A DNA stretch of 64,000 nucleotides from Cohnella sp. SGD-V74 (GCF_003001675.1 NZ_PVYW01000030.1:30072-94071), one strand, 5' to 3'. Shown: positions 33,652 through 44,000, counted from the stretch's first letter. The notes: generated by a model not told the origin, from the sequence alone. Numbers and translations are program-made.

Positions 33652-34674
33652 ATGACGAGGAGTGATCGCCAGTTGGCCCTATTCGGACGCATCGTTAAAG
33701 CTGTTGCTTTCATCGGTTTTATGACGGTTATGAAAATAAGAATCGCCGTGCGGTCGTCTCCGGAGCCGTTCGTCCGGTGGCTGCGGCGCCAGCCCGACCC
33801 GGGGCTCGTTCGGCCAAGCCATATCGCCGAGTACGAGCAGCGAATCAGGAAGGCGGCGAACGTGACGTACCCTTCTGATTATCGGGCAAATACGTTGGAT
33901 ATTTATTGGCCGGCAGACGGCGAAGACAAGCTTCCGACGATCTTGTGGGTCCACGGCGGAGCGTTCGTGGCGGGCGACAAGGAGGGCACTGCCTCTTGGT
34001 GCGCCGTGATGGCAAGTCATGGCTATACGGTGGTCAGCATGAACTATGAGACTGCGCCCGAAGCGCGTTATCCGGTCCCCGTGCTGCAGATGGCGGAGGT
34101 TGTCCGCTATTTGAACGAAGAGGCCAAGAGCTATCCGACGCTGGACATGGATCGCCTCATTATCGGAGGAGATTCCGCAGGCGCACAGATCGCCTCCCAG
34201 TTCGCAGCGATTCAGACCAATTCCGAGCTGGCGCGGCTAACCGGAATTGCGCCGTCGGTACCGCCGCGCGCGCTGAAAGCTGCGCTCCTGTATTGCGGGC
34301 CTTATGACGTGAAGCGGCTGGCCAACGTACAAGACAGGGCCGGCAGGTTTTTCATGCACCAGATCGGATGGGCCTATATCGGGGAACGGAAATGGAGGAA
34401 CAGCGTCCATGCGCGGCATGCTTCGACCGTCGACTACGTGACGGATCGGTTCCCTCCCGCGTTTATTACCGACGGCAATACGGGTTCGTTCGAGATGCAC
34501 GGCAAGGAGCTGGAGACAAGGCTGAGGTCGCTGGGCGTTCGGGTCGCTTCTCTGTTCTTCCCGTTATCCGAAGGCGTCGTGAATCATGAGTACCAGTTCC
34601 GGCTGGATACGCCGGAGGCCGCCGTCTGCCTGGACAGGACGCTCGCTTTCCTCGCGGAATGCCTTGACGGCTAG
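33652..34674 (+). CDS. HSL-type alpha/beta hydrolase (lipase/esterase)
   Basis: A 340-residue esterase of the hormone-sensitive-lipase group. Oxyanion motif HGGAF at 101-105, nucleophile S175 in GGDSAGAQ, acid D274 in FITDGNTG, and H312 in VVNHEY. A hydrophobic N-terminal segment (8-30) could anchor it to the membrane. The ATG at 33652 has a weak RBS; a TTG at 33673 behind GAGGAG is possible and would shorten the protein by 7 residues. It stands alone between the kinase gene and the amino-acid transporter. Short-chain acyl esters are the usual substrates. Confidence 0.85.
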   Translation: MTRSDRQLALFGRIVKAVAFIGFMTVMKIRIAVRSSPEPFVRWLRRQPDPGLVRPSHIAEYEQRIRKAANVTYPSDYRANTLDIYWPADGEDKLPTILWVHGGAFVAGDKEGTASWCAVMASHGYTVVSMNYETAPEARYPVPVLQMAEVVRYLNEEAKSYPTLDMDRLIIGGDSAGAQIASQFAAIQTNSELARLTGIAPSVPPRALKAALLYCGPYDVKRLANVQDRAGRFFMHQIGWAYIGERKWRNSVHARHASTVDYVTDRFPPAFITDGNTGSFEMHGKELETRLRSLGVRVASLFFPLSEGVVNHEYQFRLDTPEAAVCLDRTLAFLAECLDG

Positions 34675-34757
34675 ACGCCGGCGAGAACGGTTGACATGAG
34701 CTGCCGGCCCCCGTTTTCACAGGGATTATTTGGAACAAAGCTTATCCTCCTCGCTTC

Positions 34758-34786
34758 TTCACATCCTCCAATGAACGGCTTATACT
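34758..34786 (+). promoter_or_regulatory. Sigma-A promoter of the amino-acid transporter operon
   Basis: TTCACA (34758-34763), 17-base spacer, TATACT (34781-34786), about 45 bases before ATG 34832. Confidence 0.6.
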
Positions 34787-34831
34787 TTGGAGATGACTAT
34801 AAGATAGATGCGCACAAGAAACGAGGATACT

Positions 34832-36337
34832 ATGGACCGGAACAACCTACGCGCCGCCCTGTGCGTGCCGCTCATCGCGTTCGCGCTGCTGCTTCTGTCG
34901 CTCGGTCCGGCAGCCGGGCCCTGGATCCACTGGGTTCACGCCGCCGATGCGCCGACGGCAAGCGAACCGGCCGCAGGGACGAAGAAGCTCGTCATGGGCA
35001 CGTCGCCCGATTATCCGCCCTACGAAAGCGTAGACGCGAAGAACAACGGCGAAATTGTCGGCATGGACATCGACATCGCCAAGTACGTCACCAGCCGGCT
35101 CGGCTACGAGCTGGAAATCGCCAGCATGGACTTCAGCGGCTTGATTGCGGCGCTCCAGACGGGACGCGTCGACTTCGTCATGTCCGGAATGTCGGTGACG
35201 GAGGAGCGCAAGATGAGCGTCGCCTTCTCCGACAGCTATTACACGGCCCGCAATACGATCGTCTCCCGGAGCGCCGACGGGTTCGAGACCGTAGATCAGC
35301 TCTCGGGCAAGCTCGTCGGCTCGCAGCTCGGCTCAATTCAGGATCAATTCGCCGAGACGATCCCGGGGGCCAAGCAGAAGAAGCTCAACAAAATCGCCGA
35401 TTTGATCCAGGAGCTCAACTCCGGGCGCATCGACGCGGCGATCGTCGAGGACGCCGTCGCTCTGGAGATGGTCGGCGCGAACCCCGGCCTCGTCCTGAAC
35501 TTCCTGCCCGTCTCGGAGGGGGACAACGGCTACGCCATCGCTTTCCCCAAGCAGACGCAGCTCGTCGCGGAGTTCAACCGTGTGCTTGCGGAAATGAAAG
35601 AAAACGGAGAGCTGCAAAACATTATCGGCAAATGGTTCGGAGAAAAGGAAGACGCGTCCGAACGGGGGAGCGGCTTCCTGAACATCGACTTCCGGGTGCT
35701 GGACGGGTACGTGCCGTACATTCTGAAAGGCGTCTACGTCACGCTGCTGTTCACCCTCGTCTCGGCCCTGCTCGGGCTGATCTGGGGCACGATTCTGTCC
35801 CTGTTCAAAATCTCCGGCGTCAAGCCGCTGATCGCGTTCGCCACCGCCTACACTTCGGTGTTCCGCGGAACTCCGCTGCTCGTGCAGCTTACGCTGATCT
35901 ACTATGCGACTCCGCAGCTATTCGGCTTCGACATTCCCGCTCTGCTCGCGGCCGGCTTAGCGTTCGGTCTGAACTCCGCCGCGTACTTGTCGGAGACGAT
36001 CCGCGGAGGCATCATGGCCGTCGACAAAGGCCAGCGCGAAGCCGCGATCGCCCTCGGGGTGCCGTACCGGAAAATGATGGTTCGCATTATTTTCCCCCAG
36101 GCGCTCCGCCATATTCTGCCCGCGCTCGTGAACGAGTTCGTCGCGCTGCTGAAGGAATCCTCGCTCGTCTCGGTCATCGGCGTCACCGAGCTGATGCGCC
36201 GCGCGGACGTCGTTCGGGCCAGCACCTTCCGCTCCTTCGAAGCGCTGCTGCTCGTCGCCGCGATCTATTACGTGCTCGTGCTTGTTCTGACATCTCTTGC
36301 CCGCATGCTGGAAAGGAGGCTGCGCCGAAGTGATTAA
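34832..36337 (+). CDS. Amino-acid ABC transporter substrate-binding/permease fusion
   Basis: A 501-residue fusion. A signal/anchor segment (about 8-38), then a family 3 solute-binding domain (about 45-270: LVMGTSPDYPPYES..., DFVMSGMSVTEERK, IIGKWFGE), then a HisM/GlnP-type permease domain (about 285-490) with EAA-loop signature REAAIALGVPYRKMMVRIIFPQALR. Such fusions, as in GlnP of lactic acid bacteria and ArtP-like proteins, import glutamine, arginine or other polar amino acids with a tethered receptor. ATG 34832 is used because GAGGA lies 5 bases before it and an earlier ATG (34808) lies too near the -10. It overlaps the ATPase gene by 8 bases. Confidence 0.92.
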   Translation: MDRNNLRAALCVPLIAFALLLLSLGPAAGPWIHWVHAADAPTASEPAAGTKKLVMGTSPDYPPYESVDAKNNGEIVGMDIDIAKYVTSRLGYELEIASMDFSGLIAALQTGRVDFVMSGMSVTEERKMSVAFSDSYYTARNTIVSRSADGFETVDQLSGKLVGSQLGSIQDQFAETIPGAKQKKLNKIADLIQELNSGRIDAAIVEDAVALEMVGANPGLVLNFLPVSEGDNGYAIAFPKQTQLVAEFNRVLAEMKENGELQNIIGKWFGEKEDASERGSGFLNIDFRVLDGYVPYILKGVYVTLLFTLVSALLGLIWGTILSLFKISGVKPLIAFATAYTSVFRGTPLLVQLTLIYYATPQLFGFDIPALLAAGLAFGLNSAAYLSETIRGGIMAVDKGQREAAIALGVPYRKMMVRIIFPQALRHILPALVNEFVALLKESSLVSVIGVTELMRRADVVRASTFRSFEALLLVAAIYYVLVLVLTSLARMLERRLRRSD

Positions 36338-37052
36338 CGTAACCGACTTGACGAAAAACTTTGGCAAAACCCAGGTGCTCAAGGGCATCACGACCCAAGT
36401 GGACAAAGGAGAGGTCGTCGCCCTGATCGGACCGTCGGGTTCGGGCAAGTCCACCTTCCTGCGCTGCCTGAACTTGCTTGAGACGCCGACCTCCGGCAAG
36501 ATCGCCATTAACGGCGTCGAACTGACGGACCCGAAAACCGACATCGCCCGCGTGCGCCAAGGAATCGGCATGGTGTTCCAGCATTTTCATCTGTTTCCGC
36601 ACATGACGGTGCTCGACAACATTACGTTCGCCCCCGTGGAGGTCAAGGGCATGTCCGTGGAGGAGGCCCGCGCCAAGGCGCATGCGCTGCTCTCCCGCGT
36701 CGGCTTGGCCGATAAGGCCGACAGCTATCCGTCCCGACTCTCGGGCGGACAGAAGCAGCGCGTCGCGATCGCGCGCAGCCTGGCGATGGAGCCGGACATC
36801 ATGCTGTTCGACGAGCCGACTTCGGCGCTCGATCCCGAGATGGTCAAGGAAGTTCTGAACGTCATTCGCGGTCTGGCCGAGAGCGGAATGACGATGCTGA
36901 TCGTCACCCACGAGATGAAGTTCGCGCGGGAAGCCGCCGATACGATCTACTTCCTCGACGAGGGCAGACTCGTCGAGCGGGCAGCGCCGGAGCAGTTCTT
37001 CAGCCGGCCCCAGAGCGAGCGCGCGGCCCGGTTTCTGGAGCAGGTGCTGTAA
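36330..37052 (+). CDS. Amino-acid ABC transporter ATP-binding protein, GlnQ type
   Basis: A 240-residue ATPase with a GTG start at 36330, AGGAGG 10 bases upstream inside the previous gene, and an 8-base overlap. Walker A GPSGSGKST (34-42), Q-loop VFQHFHLFPHMTV, signature LSGGQKQR, Walker B IMLFDEPTSALDPE, H-loop VTHEM. It dimerises to power the fusion permease encoded just upstream. The two genes form a complete importer. Confidence 0.94.
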   Translation: MINVTDLTKNFGKTQVLKGITTQVDKGEVVALIGPSGSGKSTFLRCLNLLETPTSGKIAINGVELTDPKTDIARVRQGIGMVFQHFHLFPHMTVLDNITFAPVEVKGMSVEEARAKAHALLSRVGLADKADSYPSRLSGGQKQRVAIARSLAMEPDIMLFDEPTSALDPEMVKEVLNVIRGLAESGMTMLIVTHEMKFAREAADTIYFLDEGRLVERAAPEQFFSRPQSERAARFLEQVL

Positions 37053-37067
37053 ATTCCTACACGAACA

Positions 37068-37113
37068 ACAGCCGGAAGCCGCAGCAGATTCTCTCTGCAG
37101 GGCTCCCGGCTGT
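37068..37113 (+). terminator. Hairpin after the amino-acid transporter operon
   Basis: ACAGCCGG (37068-37075) pairs with CCGGCTGT (37106-37113); inner CTGCA/TGCAG pairing lengthens it. GTCGTTG follows, so the T-run is poor. Confidence 0.5.
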
Positions 37114-37152
37114 GTCGTTGCTCGGGTATGAGCCTACTACCAGACTTAGCTC

Positions 37153-38082
37153 TTACACCGATGTCTTAAGCTCATCGATTCGCTCCGCCGGCAACCCGGT
37201 CATTTCTTCCACCATTGCCGGGTCAAGCCCTTTTGCCAGCATTTTGGCGGCGATTTCCTCTTTGCTTTTCAGCATGCCCTTCTCCATTCCCTTTTCCATT
37301 CCTCTTTCTAGCCCTTCCTCCAAACCCTTCTCCATACCTTTCTTCTCCCAGGAAGTTAACCACTCCATAACCGCAGCCTCCTCCAATTCCGTCCGCTCTA
37401 TTTTCTTCGCCAACTGTTCATTCTCCGCTTCCGTCAACGGCAAATATGTTTCGAAAAATACCGTCAGCAGTTTCATCCTCGCAGGGTCTAATTCCAGTCG
37501 CGTAACCATCCGTAGAAATTCAAACTTTACCGCAACACGTTCCTTCTTATTATATCCCATACTGCTCAAGAGCGCAGCAGCTACCGGATTGTTCGTTCGC
37601 ACAAACCGCCGCCAGCCCTTCTTGCGCAACTGTACCACATAATAGCGGAAAGTCATCACCTTCAGAAATGGAAAAGCCCAGCCGAACCCCGAAGGCTCTT
37701 GTGCCTGACGTCTATGGCTGAAGATCGCAATCGGCAGAATGCGCCGGCGATACTTGTCGTACAGCTTGCTGGAATACAGGAACATCCGCTCGGGAAAGTC
37801 ATCTTCATGATAGGATTGCGGTTCCAGGTGGATAATGATCAGTGCTCTATTCCACGACACAGCCCCCTTTGTTCCATCCTCCATCAGCATTGTCTCAACA
37901 GCCAGATCGATCCGTTCCGTCGTTCCCCCAACCAGATCCGAAAAAACCTCCTCAGACAGAAACTTCACATGCGAATAGTCGATCATCGCCGATACCTTCG
38001 GAAAGAACAGCTCCATGAACTCTTTGAAAAAAGTTTGCAGCAGTTCCTTGTACAACCGATCGTGGTCTATACCTGCACCCAT
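37153..38082 (-). CDS. Rpn/YhgA-like PD-(D/E)XK nuclease family protein
   Basis: A 309-residue protein of the Rpn family (recombination-promoting nuclease, formerly transposase-like). N-terminal nuclease-type domain: FKEFMELFFP, then D in ERIDLAVETML, and ALIIIHLEPQS carrying the E/K-type second half. C-terminus with repeated EKGLEEGLERGMEKGMEKG and an AKGLDPAMVEEMTGLPAERI helix pair that is typical for this family in Firmicutes. The GGGGGAGG RBS precedes the ATG. These genes are often multicopy and fast-evolving. E. coli RpnA is a DNA endonuclease linked to RecA-independent recombination. No mobile-element ends were seen. Confidence 0.8.
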   Translation of the reverse strand: MGAGIDHDRLYKELLQTFFKEFMELFFPKVSAMIDYSHVKFLSEEVFSDLVGGTTERIDLAVETMLMEDGTKGAVSWNRALIIIHLEPQSYHEDDFPERMFLYSSKLYDKYRRRILPIAIFSHRRQAQEPSGFGWAFPFLKVMTFRYYVVQLRKKGWRRFVRTNNPVAAALLSSMGYNKKERVAVKFEFLRMVTRLELDPARMKLLTVFFETYLPLTEAENEQLAKKIERTELEEAAVMEWLTSWEKKGMEKGLEEGLERGMEKGMEKGMLKSKEEIAAKMLAKGLDPAMVEEMTGLPAERIDELKTSV

Positions 38083-38228
38083 TGGCCTTCCTCCCCCTCA
38101 GCAAATGACGAATCAATGGGGTCCATTGAAGAGAGTCGAGGGATGCCTGATCACGACTAGCCGTTTTCTGATCTGCGATAAGCATTTCTTTGTCAGGCTA
38201 TCCGCTTACGGTTGGCGTTTTACGATCT

Positions 38229-38238
38229 ATGCTATAAT
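38229..38238 (+). promoter_or_regulatory. Extended -10 promoter of the Uma2 gene
   Basis: TGCTATAAT (38230-38238) is an extended -10 element 35 bases before the ATG. A -35 of low quality (TTGGCG, 38212-38217) is only 15 bases upstream, in keeping with extended -10 promoters. Confidence 0.55.
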
Positions 38239-38272
38239 GGGAATAAGAGTATTTTCCGAATGGAGGACGAAG

Positions 38273-38845
38273 ATGAGCAAGCCACTAGAACAACCCAAGC
38301 TGACTTATCGGCAATACTTGCGATGGCCGGAAGGCGCGCGGGTCGAGTTGATCGATGGTGACGTCTACAATATGACCCCTGCTCCTTCGCGGATACATCA
38401 AAAAATACTCATGGAATTAAGCTCTCGATTTGCAACCTATCTTCGCGGCAAAACATGCGAAGTTTACCCCGCTCCCTTCGATGTCCGTCTGCCGAAGCCC
38501 GGTGTGGCGGACGAAGATACCGATACGGTCGTACAGCCGGATATTACGGTTGTATGCGATGTATCCAAGCTGGACGAACGTGGCTGCAAGGGGGCGCCGG
38601 ATCTTGTTGTCGAGATTATTTCGCCGGGCAGTCTCAAACTGGACATTTCGACAAAGAAGTCGCTTTATGAAGCATCCGGCGTAAAAGAATACTGGATCGT
38701 GTACCCCTCGGAAAAGATCGTTACGGTGTATACGCTGTCAGAGAACGGCAAGTATGAGTTACTCGAATCTTACAGCGTAGATGACGCGATCCCTGTTTCG
38801 ATTTTTCCAGACTTCGTCATTCATGCGAACGAAATATGGACTTAG
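38273..38845 (+). CDS. Uma2-family PD-(D/E)XK endonuclease-like protein
   Basis: A 190-residue protein of the Uma2/DUF820 family. Typical landmarks: TYRQYLRWPEGARVELIDGDVYNM at the N-terminus, VVQPDITVVCD (catalytic D), LVVEIISPGS (E-x-I/V), and KKSLYEASGVKEYWIVYP. ATG 38273 with GGAGGACGAAG as RBS is within the family norm; the frame stays open far upstream but is non-homologous. Uma2 proteins are widely amplified in cyanobacteria and some Firmicutes, with unproven biological role. It is divergent from the Rpn gene over 190 bp and ends 11 bases from the convergent regulator gene. Confidence 0.88.
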   Translation: MSKPLEQPKLTYRQYLRWPEGARVELIDGDVYNMTPAPSRIHQKILMELSSRFATYLRGKTCEVYPAPFDVRLPKPGVADEDTDTVVQPDITVVCDVSKLDERGCKGAPDLVVEIISPGSLKLDISTKKSLYEASGVKEYWIVYPSEKIVTVYTLSENGKYELLESYSVDDAIPVSIFPDFVIHANEIWT

Positions 38846-38856
38846 CGATCCTCCAG

Positions 38857-39555
38857 TCAAGGCAATATCTCCAACTGCCGCGCCAATTGCAAAATCTCGG
38901 CCGTATTATGTTTTTTGAGCCGCAGCCATTGCAAATAAGGAAACGTCCCCTTCAACAAGGTCGATACTTTGCATAACTCATTATTGATGGATTGCTCCGT
39001 GTAAAATAACGCCGCCGCAATGTCCCGACGGTTCATCCCTTGATCGAGCATACGTAATATGGCTAACTGTCTGTCGGTAACCTTTCGGCGGATTTGCTGT
39101 TTCCCCGATGCGCTCAAATGCTGCAAGACGCGAGAGGCCGCGGAAGGATGCAAGCCGGAGCCGTGGTGGACAACCTGCCGTATACTGGCGGGCAAGTCGC
39201 GGTAATGACGCTTGGGGATATAATTCATCGCTTTACCGAACGACAGGGCATGCACAACGGTTTCTTCCTCGTCGAAAGACGATAAAACAATCGTTTTGAG
39301 CTGCGGCGCGACCTGCTGCAATTCCATCAGAATATCCAGCCCTCCCAGTCCCTCCTCGCGAAGACACATATCGAGAAGCAGCACATCTGCACAAGCCGCG
39401 TTCTCGGCAAGCAGTTCCATCAACTCACGCTTGGAATGAACAATCCCGACCACATGCAGATCGGAATAGGGCTGCAGAAATTCGGTAAGCAACAAGCTGA
39501 ACGATTTGTCATCGTCGCATATTAGAATAGAAATAGGGGAAGCAGATTGGGACAT
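38857..39555 (-). CDS. Response regulator with LuxR-like output domain
   Basis: A 232-residue regulator. Receiver 8-125 with acidic pocket D14-D15 and phospho-acceptor D62 in VLLLDMCLRE; K at about 113 (YIPKRHY). C-terminal helix-turn-helix (VTDRQLAILRMLDQGMNRRDIAAALFYTEQSINNELCKV) resembles the LuxR/NarL fold with a divergent recognition helix. AGGAGG precedes the ATG. It is 31 bases downstream of the kinase gene. Targets are unknown; the Rhs gene upstream of the kinase is a candidate by position only. Confidence 0.85.
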   Translation of the reverse strand: MSQSASPISILICDDDKSFSLLLTEFLQPYSDLHVVGIVHSKRELMELLAENAACADVLLLDMCLREEGLGGLDILMELQQVAPQLKTIVLSSFDEEETVVHALSFGKAMNYIPKRHYRDLPASIRQVVHHGSGLHPSAASRVLQHLSASGKQQIRRKVTDRQLAILRMLDQGMNRRDIAAALFYTEQSINNELCKVSTLLKGTFPYLQWLRLKKHNTAEILQLARQLEILP

Positions 39556-39586
39556 AAGTCGCCTCCTGTTCTCGACCTTGCAGGAT

Positions 39587-40927
39587 TCAAATGCTCTCGA
39601 TCCGCCAAGCGGGCAACCGCACTATAAAATTGGCGCCTGCTTTCGGAACGTTATGAACCGCAATCGAGCCGCCGTGCTTATCGACAGCCGTATAAGCATA
39701 AGCAAGACCAAGTCCGTAGCTGTCCGCCTGTTTTTTACCGGAATAAAACGGTTCAAAAATACGTTCGGCAAGCTCCGGCGCAATGCCCGGACCGTTGTCT
39801 CTGATTTGGATTTGCAGGAAGCGCCCTTTTTGCCGAGCGCTGATAATGACAACACCCGCTCCTTCGGGGACTTCGTCCAGAGCGTTCTGTACAATATTGC
39901 CGATTGCCTCCTGAAGATGAAGGCGATCTCCCTTAATCCGCACTGAACACACGTTGCCAGTGGTCAGCACTGCGCCCTGACGGAGGGCTCTTTCTTGATA
40001 GGTAGAAAGCAGATGCTCGATCAGTTCCTGAAGAAGAAATACGGACTCTATTAATCGGATCTCACGAACGCGATATTGGATACGATCGACCATATCCATC
40101 AACTCGCTCATTTCCAGCTGAATCGCCAATGCGTCGCGCTGTGCTTGCTCATTATCTCCGGCAGCGGCATGCAGGCGTCCGCCCAGCATTTCAATAAGCT
40201 GCAGCTTGTTTTTGATCGCGTGATTCATCATCCCTGCGCCGGTTGCCGCTGCCCTGTAGGCCTGAGATAACCCCTCTCGTTCAAAACGCAGACGGAATCC
40301 CAGCAAGCCGCTGTAGAACGCCAATACAAAAATAATGGCTACCGTGCACGCCACTACCCCGACGCCGATTGCATACCGATATTCCTTCATAAAAGGCATA
40401 AAATCGCCGTGTCGAATAAAGATGACAAGCGCCATATTGGGAATCAAAATCAATGCGCCGGCCAGTTTCATCGTCTTTTCCTTGCGGCTCGGCTCACGAA
40501 TTGTAAAGCGGATCATAAGCGCGGCGGCAATCAGAGAAGCTCCGCAAGCATACACCAGCCTGGCGTCTTCATAGATGAAGCTCTCCGCCCCCGACCCTAC
40601 AATTCCGATGAGCGCAAGCGGCGGAAGTAATGCCAGGAGCGCCACATTGCGCCGTGCTCGGCGGCTGTAAGCGGAACCAAAAGCGAACCCGCAAGGAATC
40701 AGTACGTATACCATCCCCAGATCGCAGATGTACCATATTCCGGCTTGCAAACCGTCCGCGATCGAAAGCCACGCCGAGTCGTCGGACATTCGAGCCATCC
40801 ATTGCTCCACCAATTCCCGAACATCGAACCCCGCAGCGAACAAAACAAAACATGCAGCCCACCGTTTGGCACGGTCATCCCGATCGCGAAACAGCAGCCA
40901 TGCGACCAATATTTTACCTAAGAACAA
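39587..40927 (-). CDS. Membrane sensor histidine kinase (446 aa)
   Basis: Six or seven hydrophobic segments fill residues 1-210. The kinase part has H236 in AGMMNHAIKNKLQL, a dimerisation helix and an HATPase domain with N box (IGNIVQNALDE), G1 (DNGPGIA) and G2 (SYGLGLAY). The start is uncertain: TTG at 40927 has no near RBS, and the frame stays open to 40972 through a GGGGAGAGGGG run, so a rare upstream start is possible. It is partner of the regulator encoded 31 bases downstream. The multi-span sensor suggests it reads a membrane or lipophilic signal. Confidence 0.82.
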   Translation of the reverse strand: MFLGKILVAWLLFRDRDDRAKRWAACFVLFAAGFDVRELVEQWMARMSDDSAWLSIADGLQAGIWYICDLGMVYVLIPCGFAFGSAYSRRARRNVALLALLPPLALIGIVGSGAESFIYEDARLVYACGASLIAAALMIRFTIREPSRKEKTMKLAGALILIPNMALVIFIRHGDFMPFMKEYRYAIGVGVVACTVAIIFVLAFYSGLLGFRLRFEREGLSQAYRAAATGAGMMNHAIKNKLQLIEMLGGRLHAAAGDNEQAQRDALAIQLEMSELMDMVDRIQYRVREIRLIESVFLLQELIEHLLSTYQERALRQGAVLTTGNVCSVRIKGDRLHLQEAIGNIVQNALDEVPEGAGVVIISARQKGRFLQIQIRDNGPGIAPELAERIFEPFYSGKKQADSYGLGLAYAYTAVDKHGGSIAVHNVPKAGANFIVRLPAWRIESI

Positions 40928-41039
40928 TAAAAATGAGGTTATGGCAATCCCCTCTCCCCATCTCCGACCCTAAACGTCTGTATTATATCATGGGAATTAA
41001 TAACAAACGATAGGGTCAGAGAGAGAAGAGCACCATAAG

Positions 41040-41066
41040 AAGATGGGGCGGTTATCGCCCCATCTT
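41040..41066 (-). terminator. Intrinsic terminator of the Rhs gene
   Basis: AAGATGGGGCG (41040-41050) pairs perfectly with CGCCCCATCTT (41056-41066), 5-base loop. It lies 9 bases beyond the Rhs stop on the minus strand, followed by CTTATGG. Confidence 0.75.
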
Positions 41067-41074
41067 CCGTCTGG

Positions 41075-44000
41075 CTAATACAATCTTGCGCAAGTATATC
41101 CTTTCGCAGCGGCCGTAATTCCGATCGTTACACCGCCATTCTCTTTATTCAGCTTTTTCTGATCGTCCCATGCCTCCTTGAATAAGGTTAGCGGATCTTT
41201 CTTTTCCTTAATCTCAGGCATTCCCTGTCCGAACGTAGAACCTGGAAGATCCAGAAAATCCAGTTCTACCGGACCAAGCGATAATTTAAAGGCTCCTCCG
41301 GTTTTGGCACAGGCGTTGCCGATATCGTAATTCCCCTTGAAGCCGGTCGTAAGTTTGCCCGGACCGTAGGAAGCGCTGATTGTAGCATCGAAGCCAAAAT
41401 TATCCGTCTCCTGGAATTTCTCGAACAAACTAAGATCGAACGATCCTCCGGCTCCGAAGCCCAGTTCACTGCAGAGAGAAGCGCCGCCGAACGCCATGCA
41501 AAATTTCACGCCGCCTCCGACGCCTGCGTAAGCGGTAGCGCCGATACAGAACAACCCCAATGGATCGCGGTACTGAATCGGGTCGTTGCCGACGTAGACG
41601 TACAGATTGGCCTGGCCTCCCTGAAGCAGGATCGGATCGCGCGCCGTCCAGCGCCCGGATTCCGGCTCGTAGTCGCGCAAGCCGAACCGGACAAGCCCCG
41701 TCGCCTCGTCCTCCAACCCTCCGGCATAACCGAAAATCAACTCGAACGCCGGATTGGAGTCGCTAAGCTGGACGCCAAAGCTGTCGTAGCTTAATTCCTT
41801 CACCACTTGACCGGAACTGTCGGTAATCACCTTCGGCGTGCCAACGTTATCGACGGCGATCGGATACAGCTCCCCGTTCCGTTTCATTCCGGTCAACATG
41901 CCTGCCCGATCGTAGTAATATTCTGTCACTACGCCTGTCGGATCGACGGAGGCGGTAAGGATCATCACCGATTCGGGAATTCCGTACAAATATTGCGTGG
42001 TGCCGGATGCATCTGTGCGGGCGACTCTGCGTCCGAGCGCATCGTATGCGTAGGTCGTGACCTCGCCCCCAACATCCACTTTCTCCAGCGTGCCGCGTGC
42101 GCTGTACGTGAACGTATCGTCGCCTCGCCGCGTCATGAACCCGTCTTCGTTGTACACATAATCGATGCCGGCTCGGCTCGTCAGCCGATCCTGCTGGTCG
42201 TAAGCCGCCCATTCCTCAGCCGCTCCGTTCTCCGCGTGCGATAGGCGGTTTCCGTTGGCAGCATAGGAATAGGAGGCAGTGACCGTATTGCCCAGCCGTA
42301 CTTCCGTCAATTGACCGTTAACGTCGTAATCGTAGAGATACGTCGCGGCGCCTTGTGCTGTCGTTTCCGTTTTTTGCTTCACTTTGCCGGTCGCATCGTA
42401 TTGCAGCTTCACTTCATACTGCAATTGCCCGCTAACCGTGAGACGGCGTTCTGTCAGTCTGCCATATTCATCGTACGCATACGCCGTCGTCGAGCCGTTG
42501 TCCTCCACGCTGCTCAGCATGCCGCCAGGTCCATTGTAATGGAAGACTTGGGAGCCGTAGTTTGTAATCCGGTCTTCCTTATCCCAGATCAATGCCGTAT
42601 GGCTTGTAAAGCCATTGCCCGGAATGCTGAAGTCGATGGCGGTCACGTTGGACAAGGCATCGTACGTATAATCGAACGTTCCATTGGCCGCGCCTTGCCA
42701 TATCGTTCGCGTCACATCGGAGCCGTCATAGCTGAATTCAAGCGATTGCGCCGGCAATCCCGATGCGGCGGAAGCGGCCGACATCTGCTTCAGCCGATTC
42801 GTGTCGTCGGCATAAGTGAAGGTGCGATTGATTAAAGAATCATTACTTGTTGCCATCCTTCCTAAGCTGTCGAACGTATTCGCAACCAGACTGCCGCTTG
42901 GATAGATCGTCTCGGTCAGTTCGCCGTTCAGGTTAAAGATTTGCTCGATGGGGGCCGTTCCGCCCGCCGCCACGAATGTGGTCATGTGGCCTTCAGCATT
43001 GTACCCCATCTTATGCTGCGTGCCGCTTGGCATCGCGAAGGCCGTCGTATTGCCGCTTGCGTCTCTGGTCATGGTCGTCTTCCTGCCATCCGGCCATTCG
43101 ACTTCGACGATATCGCCGAACGCATCATACACATACTTCACCTGACGACCGGTATTGTCCGTCATGCTGACCAGTTGAAGCGCGCTGTTATACGCGTAAT
43201 CTAGCGAATATTGCCCTTGTATAATCGAAGATACGCGCCCCTGGGCATTGTATACATATTCGACAGGCGCGAGCGATTGAGCCGGGAATTCCTTCTTAAT
43301 TGTGCGGCCAAATTCATCCAGATGGAAAACAACCTGACGGTTCTCAGCCGTTGTCTGGGTAACCTTCCTTTGGACAAGATCGTACTGAACCGTTGTTGTA
43401 CTTCCATTCTTCGTCATGGATTCCGTATAGCTTAGCATGCTAAGCGGATCATCCGCATCCGCAAGCGTCATGCCTCTTTGCTCGTTGATCTTGACTTCCC
43501 GTCCTTGTGGGGAACGGATGGTGAGACTTGCGAGCAGCGGCGCGCGCATTCCCCAGCGTGGGTCCGGTCCTGGCACCGTTGTAACGATCGTTCCGTCCGG
43601 ATAGTGGGTTTCCCCGCTGCCATCCTTTTTAATAATCGCTACCGTCGTCACTCCGCCCGACCCGATCGTCTCCCGGCGCATGTCGCCGTTGTCGAGCGAT
43701 TCGATCGAATAGCTGGACGTTGCTTGCTCCCCGCGCGTCATCGTCACGGTCAGCTTATTATCGCTCACTTGACGGGTAATCGTCATCGTTCCATACACCG
43801 GGCTTTGCCCGCCGCTGAGCAGACCGCTCGCGTCATACGTGTACGTAGTTGTCATCCCATTCGGGCCCCGGAACGATTGCATCAGTCCGTGATCATCATA
43901 AGTCATGCTGTAGGCGCGGCCTCCGGGCATTGTTACAGTTGTCAGTTCTCCATTGGCATTAACGGAAAGTTCGGTGCGCTGCCCGCCGGGAGCGACGATC

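Noticed and set aside
34696..36333. 545-codon plus-strand frame overlapping the amino-acid transporter fusion
   Set aside because: The Arg/His-rich translation is a shifted reading of the fusion gene, which has full binding-protein and permease motifs.
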